Shown piece by piece: positions 1-10,066 of a DNA stretch of 64,000 nt. A program made the position numbers and the translations under genes. The stretch's first letter is position 1; each line of letters starts with the position of its first letter. The notes below the pieces were generated by a model, which saw nothing but the letters and a program-made list of their open reading frames with translations, had not been told where the DNA came from and did no database searches. The stretch comes from Cocos nucifera (Eukaryota; Streptophyta; Magnoliopsida; Arecales; Arecaceae): NCBI GenBank assembly GCA_006176705.1, contig QRFJ01000375.1:434001-498000 (forward strand), given 5' to 3'.

Positions 1-305
1 ATTTTAATTATTTTATTATTATTATTATTATTAATTTTTATTTATTATTGATTTTATTTTTTATTTTTATTTTTTTTTATTATTTTATTTTTACCCCCAA
101 CTGAATGATTATTATCCTCATAAAAGAAATGTAAATTAGGTTTATTTATTTAGCATGGCGTCTGAAGCTTATGATCCTTCTCCACTTTTTGGTCTCCAAC
201 TTAGCTAAAAGAGAAAATAGAATTAGAATTCAAGAAGATATGTGCCTGCCACATAAGCGCTAATTTATTGTTTCAGTCAAGATAAATGCAGTTTTAATTT
301 ATTAT

Positions 306-3240
306 GGTTCTATTAATTGTACTGGTCATATTTCGATTTAATGATATCCCTTCGATATATGGTTTAAGTTCTTTGGCCATGTACCTTTAAAAAAATTTTT
401 CAGTCCTGGAATCATATGAGTTTGATTGCACCATGTGGAATACATGATAACTGTGTAAGGTCCATTCCCATCTGGATTTTTAATTTTTCAGGAAATAATC
501 CAAAGCCTTGAGTTAAATAACCAGACTTGTTGATTTGGTTCAAAGGTTTTTCTTGAAAATATTTATCATGGAAGGCTTCATTTTCTCCTTATAGATTTTT
601 GTATTTTCATAAGCTTTCTGCCCTTAATTCTTCTCAATTTCACTTAATCTGTAACATTTCGATTGGAACCAGCTTGGTTTAAATTAAAAATTGAATTATT
701 TTATTGACCCAATATGCTTTATGTTCAAGTTCACCGGAGGTAGCTTTGCTTTTTCCCATTTTAGGGAGATAATCTATATGTAGGACATCTCCCAATAGGG
801 GTTTATAGGCTGTGTCCTATAGGCCCATAAAGCATCGTCATATCGATTCTTGACCCAATCTTTTCGATCAGGACCTTAATAGTCTTTTGTAAGATATTCT
901 TAATTTCCTGATTAGGAGACTCTACCTTGGCCACTTGTTCGGATGGTATGGTGTAGCTATTCTTAATGTGTCACCCATTTTCGATACTAAAGTTCGAAAT
1001 TGCCGTGATTTGTAAAATGAGTACTCGTCACTTAATTGAAGCACGTGGAAATCCGAACCTAGAAAAGATATTCTCCTGAATAAAATTTTAAGACTACTTT
1101 ATATTCATTGATTCGTATTGCTATCTGCTTTAATCCATTTAGAAACAAATCGACAGCTACCAAAATTGTATTCAAATCCAATTTGGAAGTGGAAAAGGTC
1201 CCATAAAAATCAATTCCCCATACCAAAATTTTATAATAAGAGTGGGTCAACATCATGTCTTTTTTGAAATAGTCCCTAAGGCTTGTACACTTAAAACATT
1301 CCTGACTTAAAAGTATGGGCATCCTTTAAATAATGCTTGGCCAATAAAAACCACTCTCGCAATACTGGCCGCAAATTTTTTGCCAAAAATCGCCTCCACA
1401 AGCAAGGGTATGAAAAATTGTAAGATACTTCCATTGATTCAATTCAGGAACACATTCTTACGAATGATTTGTCAGCACAAATTCTAAAAAGCTCAGGATC
1501 TTTCCCCAAAAAAAAATATTTGATTGTGAGCAAAGAATCGATCCTTTCCATTTTCTTAGACCATCCATCAGGAATTTTTCGATGACTAAGAGTAATTGAC
1601 AATATCTGCAAACCAAGAAGTCTTGTATGTGAAATTGTTAATAGTTGTTCATCTTTAGAAAGATTCTCTTAATTGATAGAGGATCACATCTTAACTAGGA
1701 TCCTAGACAGATGGTTGCGCTACAACATTTTAGATCCCTTTTTCTCGGAATTTCAATATCAAATTCTTGTTGTAGCAGTAAGATCCATCTAAATAATCGG
1801 GCTTTAGCTCTTCTTTTGAAAGCAGGTATCTCAATGTGAATGATCCAGAGTAAATTTATTTTTGATCCTAATAGATATGATATAAAACTTTTTAGGGCCA
1901 AACATCATTGGCTAGGCAACTTCTTTTTCAGTGGATATAGTATAATTCATCTGTGCTTCATTCAGAGTTTCTACTGGCATAATAGTCACTACAGGCGACA
2001 TCTTGTTTTACCTTGTGGCCAGGACAGCTCCTATGGCGAAAGTCTAAGGCGTTCGCACATAATTCAAAAGGTAATGACCAGTTTAGGAAGGTTGTATGAT
2101 TGGACTTTGGTCACAGCTTCTTTTTAAGATTTCATAAGCTTTAAAGGCAAATTTCATCAAATTAAAAGAAAACGATCTTAGCGAGCAGATTACACAAAGG
2201 ACGAAGAATTTTAGAGAAATCTTTGATGAAGCGACGATTAGAAATCCCTACTGACCAAGCAAAAAGACGAATTTGTTTGACAGAAGTGGAGGAGGGAAGT
2301 TTAGAAATCAGTTCAACTTTAGCTATCTTACTCAATCCCTTTTTAAGATACTATATGTCCTAAAACGATCCCTTCTTGAACCTTGAAAGTGGCTCTTTCC
2401 CAGCTTAACATAGATTAGCCTCAATACATCGTTTAATATTTCTTCAAAATTGTTGAGCAACTCTCAAAAGATTCTCCAAAGACTGAAAAGTCATCCATTT
2501 GAATATTTCTAAAAAATTCTCCTATCATTGTGTGAAAATATTGACATCATGCACCTTTGAAAAGTCGCAGGTGCAATTACATAATCCAAAGGCATTCTAC
2601 GAAAGCCAAAGGTTCCATAGGGACATGTAAAAAGTGGTCTTTTCCTGATCTCCTGGAGTATTCCATCTAAAAAAGGCAAAAGTATTGTTGCCTGGCTAGT
2701 CTTTCTTAGGATTTGATCGATAAAGGGTAAGGGAAAGTATCTTTTCGGTGGTTGTATTGAGTTTTCTATAATTCCATTTGCAGACACACTCACCCAATGA
2801 AAAGTCGGTTGTACTAAGTTTCCATATCATTGCGGACAACCGTAAGTCCAGATTTCTTTGGAACAACTTCTGTGGAGACTCACCCAGTGGCTGCAGGAGG
2901 ATAGGATAAATAATTCCAGCATCTAAACCATTTTTATTACCTCTTTTTTGACACCTTCTTGATGGTTAGGGTAAGTCGTCTTTGCCATCTCTCGAGTTGG
3001 TTTGTGCACTATCTCCTGTATAAAATATGGCTGCATGCATATTGACGGAACTAATTCCTTTTAAGAATCCGGCGACGTCCACCCCTATGGGCCTCCTTAT
3101 ATTTTTTTTAAATTATTTACCAATTGGTTTTCCATGTTCTAGTAGTAAGTTGGATAGCGAATTATTACTGGTAGGATTTTCTTTGAATCCTAAGAAATAC
3201 AACTTAAGTGATTCAGGTAAAGATTTTAATTGTTCAAGTT
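306..3240 (-). pseudogene. Athila pol remnant (RT, RNase H, integrase), indel-rich copy
   Basis: Read right to left, this holds the same order as the intact Athila pol at 10067-13009: reverse transcriptase (about 3000-2150), RNase H (about 2100-1600) and integrase (about 1500-450), with the C-terminal tail ending near 306. Short in-frame pieces are recognisable. One at 2509-2793 carries the RT palm start, and one at 1059-1322 carries integrase core residues around a WGIDF motif. Each piece breaks within about 100 codons at a one-base insertion or deletion. It shares with the intact copy the small deletion just after the LDGYS motif of RT (near 2660). Not functional as written. Confidence 0.8.
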
Positions 3241-5838
3241 GTGGTGGGGCCTGAATTGAAGGACGTAATGGTTTAAATTTTTCGCTCGGAGTAAGGGCTC
3301 AACTTTCATTGACCAAGGTAATGAATATGATGCGTTTGAGGTGAATAACAGGGCATTTACTTCCTGGGTTTGAGTTTTTTAGTGGGTTCTGCATCCTGCA
3401 GTAAATCTAGGAGAATTAGATTCAAACTATTTCTCTACTTGATTTGATACAAAGCAATCTTGCCTCCCTTGGGTGTACTTAGGGTATTAAAAACATTAAA
3501 TTTTTCCTTACTTTTTGATTTCCAAAAGAGAAAGTTCATTAGCTCCCATTTACAGATGATATTGCATTGCAGTTTGCTTAAGAATGACGTCCTAAAATTA
3601 TGGGATTTTGGTCAGGCTCTTGGATGGTTCCATTTCAAGTATGGATAAAGTCTACAGGAAAATAACATTTGTCTTACTCTAACTAGTAGAACATCGTCAA
3701 TCAAACCACGTGGTATTTTGATATGATCTATCAACTAATGCCAAAATTAACTGATGTGGGTTTTTAATTCCCAATCCCAAATTTTCAAACCAAGGTTGGA
3801 AGTAGGTTTACACTAGCTCCTAAGTCTAGTAATGCTCGGTTAAAGTTATACCTCCTATAACACATGAAATTTAAGGATGCACAGGGTGTGTCATCTTTTG
3901 AGTATTGATTTAACAGGACCGCACTTACATCTTCAATAGCAATAACTCTTTTGTGGTTCGGTGGCTCACGCTTTTGGTGTTAGAAGTTCTTTTAGGAAAT
4001 TTAGCATAGGTCGGAGACATGCTGAATTGCATCGAGGAGGGGTAAATTAATGTGAACTTGTTTAAAAGTTTCATATTCTTTGTTGCGTGCTTCTTGCTTT
4101 TACGAAAAGAGCCTGCTTCCTAAGACCGAAAGGAAATGGGCTTTGGGTTTATATGTCTCAGCTAATTTATTCTGTTCTCCTTTTTTTCTTTATCTATCTT
4201 ATCAGTCAGTACTAGTTCTAGGCTCAGTTCCTTCTATATGATTATCTTCTTCTTCATCAGTATCGTATCAGCCTCTATCACCTGGCTCTGGTAGGGTCTT
4301 AAGAATCCTACCACTTCTAAGTTCAGATATTGCTTAACATTTTCTATTGGATTTTTAGGTGGGAGTTAGATGGATGAGTTAAATCCACGGTTATAGACAT
4401 GTGATGGATTATTTTTAGGATTTGCAATTGTTTGCTTTGGTATATTCCCTGATTCTCTCCTCATGCTAGACTCACTATTTGTCCTATTTGAGCTTCTAAT
4501 CTGTTGATTGATTGTTGGTCCTATAAAATTATATTGATGAAGTTATGAATTTACATCGCGCTAGATTGGTTTTTGAGAGCGTGGATGAGGGTTGATTTAT
4601 AATGTAGTGCGTGAGAAAGACTGACTAGGCTGACCCTTTATTATAGGCATAGTTTCTGGTACTGGGGCCTATTTTTGATAATTTGAACTGGTGGGATTTG
4701 GGTTGAGCCTGAGTTTGTTTGGTTTCCAGAGAAAATTAGGGATGTTTCCCAAACCAGGATATTATAATTTGAATATGGTCATTAAGTGTTTTGAGTAACC
4801 TTGAGCCAGCTTGGGACCTGTTCTTGATAAAGAGGTGGTAATTGTGCAACCGTGGACATTCACTTACATGACTGTGTTGGGCTATGCACATATATATGCA
4901 ATCCTCCCTATATATTATGAAGCTGTGGTGCTATGTGCAGGCTATGTTGACCTTAATTAGGAATTGTATCTAATTTTTGCTGCAATAAGGTCGACTTTAT
5001 CTAATTTTTGTTGCTATTATGTTCAAGTCTGCTTAAGAATTGATTCTATATTCTCATAAATTCCTACCCATTTTTGTTGAGAAATGATCTTTCATAAGAA
5101 GATTAATATACTATGCGTTTAATAGAGTTTTCACTTATAATTTCAATCAGTATAATGATCTCATCCTCACTTTTTGCTCATGAAATGCACCTCCACAGGA
5201 TGCATCAAACCATTCTGCCTTATATTGATCTCCTAAACCTTCTATAGATATATGCTTTACAATTTGCTACTTAGATAGACCATGTTGGGCATTTTCTAAT
5301 GGATTCTCTTAAGTCTTCATGATTCTATTAAATTTTCCCCTAGAAGCTGAGCAAATCCCGTGATGGCATCGCCTCATGGTATTGGTTCGTCCTATGGTTA
5401 TAAAATTTTCTTAATGAAATTAATGTTGCATCTCTGCCCATGATTTGAATTGTTCTCCTAATCTTCCAGCCAATACTTGGCTTTATCTTTTAATGAGAAA
5501 CGGGAACAAGTTCTGTAAGCATCATCAAAAAAAATTCTGAATTTTATCGTAAGCAGATTTCTAAGAATTCATCCAGATATTTGTAATGGATCTTCATTGC
5601 ATTTCCATAAATATAGATAGCGCATCTGAATTATGGTTGACTGATCTCATAGTGTTGGCTATAGAGGGGATATCAGGTATTTGGATGCAAGTCTGGATGG
5701 GTTGTAGTGGAAGGAATAAAGATTCCTTCATCTTCTCATGGTGGTTTTTACTTATGTCTTCGCATCTGTCTATTAACCTGGTCTTATATGAATTAGTCTT
5801 TCAATTTCAAGATTGTTTAACTAGGTCAGGTAAAAGCG
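3241..5838 (-). pseudogene. Athila gag-protease remnant, indel-rich copy
   Basis: This corresponds to 13010-15543 of the intact element. The protease block (near 3800), the acidic linker (near 4230-4280), the proline/glutamine-rich segment (near 4500-4760), the zinc-knuckle region (near 4860) and the N-terminal gag (to about 5838) follow in the same order. Many single-base insertions and deletions put each part in a different frame. The in-frame stop of the intact gag, around 15131, is also present here near 5425. The gag start codon region is missing, because the sequence switches to TatA at about 5840. Confidence 0.75.
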
Positions 5839-5839
5839 G

Positions 5840-7175
5840 CTATCCTCAGTCCTGCAAGAAGAGCTTCATACTCCCCTCCATTGATAGTGGCAGGAAAGTC
5901 AAAGCATAATGCATACTCCACCATAATTTTTTCTAGATTAATGAGAATCAAATCCATTCCTACTCTGAAAGCATTGGATGAACCATCCACATACAGTGCC
6001 CAAAAGTTTTCAAGAAGATCGGCCTTCTCTTCTAGGGAACCAGGATAAAAGCTTCTTGACGCTCTGGTTCAGTCTCCTCTGGTATAGTGCACTCCACTAT
6101 GAAATGAACTAGTATCTGAGCTTTAATGGATGGTCGAGATTGAAAATGGATGTCAAATTTGGTTAGCTCAATCGCTCACTTTGCCACTCTGCTAGAGGTA
6201 TCAGATCGATGAAAAACAACCTTAATGGGTTGATCAGTGAGGAGAGTAATAGTGTGCCCCTGAAAGTAAGGTCGGAGTTTTCTGACTGTAATCAACAAGG
6301 CATAGGTTAATTTTTCTAACTTGGTATACCATGTTTCTGGATCCCTCAAGACCCTGCTTATATAGTAGATCGACTTTTGAAGTTTTGCTTCTTCTCTAAC
6401 CAGTATGGCTCCAACAACTACAGGAGATACAGCGAGGTACAGAAATAGTTCTTCTCTAGGTTCAAGTTTGGCAAGCAGTGGTGGTGAGCTGAGATAGCTC
6501 TTCAATTCTTCAAGGATCCTTTGATAGTCGAGAGTCCAGTTGAAGTTCTTGGGCTGCTTAAGTACTTGAAAGAAGGGCATGCAATGCTTTACCGACCTTG
6601 ACATGAAGGGATTCAAAGCTGCTACCATGCCCATGAGGTATTGAGCTTTCTTTATCTTTCTTGGGGCAGTCATTTTCTGGATGGCTCTGATCTTCTCTAG
6701 GTTGGCCTTGATGCCATGGTTTGACATCATGAATTCTAAGAACTTTTTTGAGGTTACTCCAAAAGCGTATTTCGTAGGGTTTAACTTCATCTTGTACTTC
6801 TGAAGGATATTTAAGGTCTCCTCAAGATCGGTGATGTGATTTAGTGAAGATCGACTTTTAACCAGCATATCATCTATATAAACCTCCATATTATGGTCAA
6901 TCTACTCCTTAAAAATTTTATTCACCAAGCACTGGGATGTTGCATCTACATTTTTAAGTCCAAATGGCATGATCCTATAATAATAAAGACAATGATCAAT
7001 AATAAAAGCAGTTTTCTCCTTATCCTCTAGTGGCATCTGAATTTGATTATAATTAGAGAAGACATCCATGAAAGTGAGAAGCTCATGGCTCGAAGTCGCA
7101 TCCACTAGCTGGTCGATTCTGGGAAGAGGATAGCTATCTTTTGGACAGACTGTGTTTAAGTTTGTGAAGTCTATG
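5840..7175 (-). pseudogene. TatA pol, 3' part (RT palm, RNase H, start of archaeal-like RNase H)
   Basis: Two long minus-strand stretches (7175-6902 and 6889-6176) encode the Tat-lineage reverse transcriptase. They include a PKDSYPLPRIDQL motif and the catalytic YIDD box (in MEVYIDDMLVKS, near 6875), followed by RNase H with a DQPIKVVF motif near 6230. One in-frame stop near 6900 separates them. Farther left (6175-5840) the frame is broken, but the sequence resembles the second, archaeal-like RNase H seen in TatB (32380-32730). Integrase and everything after it are absent because the element is cut at 5840. The first codons of any ORF running past 7175 belong to the inserted Athila LTR. This part joins 18326-20991 once the Athila element is removed. 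Confidence 0.85.
7171..7175. repeat. Target-site duplication CTATG, left flank of Athila
   Basis: CTATG sits directly before the TG of the left Athila LTR and is repeated at 18321-18325 directly after the CA of the right LTR. Removing the element and one copy gives a continuous Tat RT sequence, as judged against TatB near 33900-33920. Confidence 0.95.
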
Positions 7176-7344
7176 TGATAAGAATGCGATGTTGTCATTA
7201 AGACACCATGTTTATCAGTTTAAATCCAACTCTTTAATTTTTTTTTAAATTAATTAAGAAAAATATGAATAGAGTAGTGAGTCAGGTCGAATCCACAGAG
7301 AGGCAATGATTTATATCTTTGATTCTTATATTTTTTTTTATTAC

Positions 7345-7375
<31 letters not shown>

Positions 7376-8859
7376 TTTAGAGAAAAGAAAAGAAGAGTTT
7401 TTGAAAATTAAAGTTAAAAAAATAGATTTATAAATAAAAGTAGAATTATGCAGAAATAAATTTGATACTAAGATCTATTATTTAGATCTTAGCAACTACT
7501 TGCAATGAAATTAAAAAGCAATAAGAAATAACTAATTTAAAGAACTAGAATTGAAAAGAACAATGAAACTTTCTTTATTAAATTTAAAACTCAGATGCAG
7601 AATTTAAATACAAGAAATTAAAAAAAAATCAAAATTTTAATACAAGAAATTAAAGAAAGAGAAAACTAGATTGGAGATCGTAGATTAGCGTAGGCATGGA
7701 GATGGCGCAGAAGACCGGCTCTTTTTCTCAGCACTGTAGCTTCGAAGCAACCTTCTATCCAGAGCTTGGCTTCCACCCTATACTTTAGCTTTCCTTCCAC
7801 CCGATCTCCCCCTTTCAAGAGGCTTAGAGTCCTTTTTATAGAGCTAGGGGGGTTGGATCTTTATTTCTGAAGCCAATGTGGGACTAATGGCCTTTGCAAT
7901 CATCAAAATATAAAAGAATTTGAGTAAAATTTGAATCAAAATAGCTCTGATATATCTCTAATAAATTTGATAAAATCCAGCCATTCAATAGAAATCCAAC
8001 GGTCCAAATATCATCAGAATCGGATGCGTATTGGCCCAGATCAAGTCGGATTAATTTTTGGCCGTTGGATCACACTTGATGGAGGAAATCTGGCCGCAAA
8101 TCACGTGCTTGAGAGTTTGATTGCCGTTGGGAGCTTTATGGACCATCGGATCATCGTATGGATCGAGCGCTACCATGTGATGGTGATCCGCATGATGTCT
8201 GCAGCTGAATCAAATCCAGAAGCAACCACAGTCGTCCGATCGCCATCGCAAACAACCACAGCCGTCCGATCGTGCAATCACTGTTCCCATGGACCACGTG
8301 GATCGGCCGCACCACACACCACAGCCAATCAGCGCTTCTGTCGCCGAGTGAAATGACCAGATTGCCCTATGAGCCATGATAAATTTCTGTAGACCCTTTA
8401 AGGGTCTAGGTCCGCCACGTGTCGCACTGTGATTCATTGGTTTCTGCTGAGCTGGCGTCCACGCCTGGATCGTGGATCGACTGATGGCTTCAATGGCTGA
8501 GTCGGCTTTGATGGCTTGGCTTGGCTTGGTGGCTCGGCTTACGGAGCCGACTGAGCCATTTTCTTTTTTTATTTAATTTTTATTTATTTTATATCTTTAA
8601 AAATTCATATCTTTTTCATTTTAGCTCCATTTTACTTAAAATTTATTTCGTTGTGATAAAAAAAATAAGCTCTTTCCATTGATAATAAAATTTTATTTTT
8701 TATTTTTTATTATTTTATTATTATTTTTAATTAATTTTTTAATTAATAAAAATATGAATTTCTTAAAAATTATATATAAATTGATTAATAATTTCTAAAA
8801 ATTAATATAATTTAATTAATAAATTAATATTTTTATTGGTAAATTTATGATGCTCATCA
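7176..8859 (-). repeat. Athila 3' LTR (left)
   Basis: It matches 16635-18320 over its whole length with a few percent difference, many of them CG to TG/CA transitions. It starts TGATAAGAATGC and ends GCTCATCA. An ATT microsatellite lies near 7338-7376. On the minus strand a TATA box (TATAAAAAGG) sits near 7831-7841, so U3 is about 7842-8859 and R-U5 about 7176-7805. U3 holds a short GC-rich imperfect repeat with CCGTCCGATCG near 8220-8280, in contrast to the very AT-rich ends. Confidence 0.95.
7831..7841 (-). promoter_or_regulatory. TATA box of Athila LTR promoter (left LTR)
   Basis: The minus strand reads TATAAAAAGG here, about two thirds of the way through the LTR from its U3 end, which is a normal place for a plant LTR promoter. 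The matching site in the other LTR (near 17293-17300) reads TATAAGAAGG. Confidence 0.6.
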
Positions 8860-8875
8860 CACCCCCCAACTTAAG
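8860..8875 (-). other. Polypurine tract of Athila
   Basis: Immediately inside the 3' LTR, the minus strand reads CTTAAGTTGGGGGGTG and then TGATGAGC, the LTR start. A G-rich purine run touching the LTR is the plus-strand DNA primer expected at this place. Confidence 0.85.
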
Positions 8876-10066
8876 CTTTGCTCGTCCTCGAGTAAAGAAA
8901 GAATTTAGTTTAGATCAATTACCATATTTTGTTGAGATCCTCCTTCACAAGAATAAATCTAGGATTTAAGATCAAAAGTTTAGACAGTATCACTAACTAA
9001 GTATTGAGTTTTAGAAGTAAATTTCATGGCAGATTAATCAGAAACTTTCTTAGAGTTCATCTAAAGATTTTTAGCACTTTGTGTCGTGAATACTAACTTA
9101 GCATTTGGGTGTTGATTCAAAGGACAAATGAATCTTCTTTTTATCACCTATTTTGGTTAGTTTTATATACTCCCAAGTTAAGTGCATGAATTAAGGTAGC
9201 TTTCATATTGCTTTTTTTTTTTTTTTTTTTTAAATTGTGCTGAGCATCCTGGCCTTCCCTTCACCATTTGATGTGAACTTCTACATTTAAGGTGCAGAGT
9301 TCTAGTTTAGGGCAATCCACATATACTCTATTTTTTTGCACTTTTTTTTTCTTTTTTTTTTTAGAAAGCAGGTAGCTCTTTCCTTAAATTCAAGTTTCTT
9401 TAATCGAAGTATATATAAACCATCAATTTTTAGTGATAATTGAATCCTCAATTTAGCCTTATAATCAAACACCTGCTGTGCTTCATTAGTGTGCATGTGC
9501 AATTAGAAGTGCTGTTAGCCTTTAAATGACCAAGTAGGTAGCTAATGGTCTGACCAAGTAATCTGCTTCTTGACTTGCTACCATTATTAGTTAATACTTT
9601 CTAATTTTACTACTTTTTTTAGTTTATTTTGCTTAAGATTCTCTTTTCCAAAATATGGTTTGTCCAAAAATTTTTTTTTTAAAAAAATAGTTTTATTATT
9701 ATTATTATATATATTATTTATTTATTATTTTATTTTATTTATTTTTTTAATTTTTTAATATTTTATTTATTTTATTATTATTATTATTATTAATTTTTAT
9801 TTTTATTGATTTATTATTTTTTTTTATTTTTATTTTTTTTATTATTTTTTTATTTTTTACCCCCAACTGAATTGATATTATCCTCAATAAAAGAATGTAA
9901 ATTATGTTTATTTATTTAGCATGGGTCTTGAAGCTTATGATCCTTCTCCCACTTTTTGGTTCTCCAACTTAGCCTAAAAGAGAAAATAAATTAGATTCAA
10001 GAAGTATTGCCTCCCAATAAGCGCTAAGTTTATTGTCTTCAGTCAGATAAAATGCAGTTTAATTTA
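8876..10066 (-). other. Athila 3' untranslated region, no gene seen
   Basis: This is about 1.2 kb between the pol stop and the polypurine tract. It is AT-rich with long T runs (9210-9232, 9340-9362) and a TAA/TTA-type low-complexity block (9680-9860). Some Athila elements carry an envelope-like ORF here; none longer than about 65 codons is seen in this copy. Confidence 0.7.

Larger units (their letters stand above)
1..5840 (-). mobile_element. Athila-type Ty3/gypsy internal region, indel-riddled copy
   Basis: This stretch aligns end to end with 9765-15543 of the intact Athila element, in the same orientation. It runs from the AT-rich tract downstream of pol (1-100), through pol, to the start of gag (about 5838). 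In a sampled 150-base stretch (about 310-460) I count roughly nine one-base insertions or deletions and two substitutions. ORFs are therefore shattered, although the underlying sequence is almost unchanged. Old copies usually decay mainly by C-to-T substitutions, so this looks like uncorrected single-molecule sequence rather than natural decay. No LTR is visible: the left end runs off the window, and the right end stops abruptly where TatA begins. Confidence 0.9.

Noticed and set aside
6902..7198. ORF starting at 7198 as an intact RT gene start
   Set aside because: Its first eight codons lie in the inserted Athila LTR; the true RT frame continues at 18326, so the ATG is an accident of insertion.
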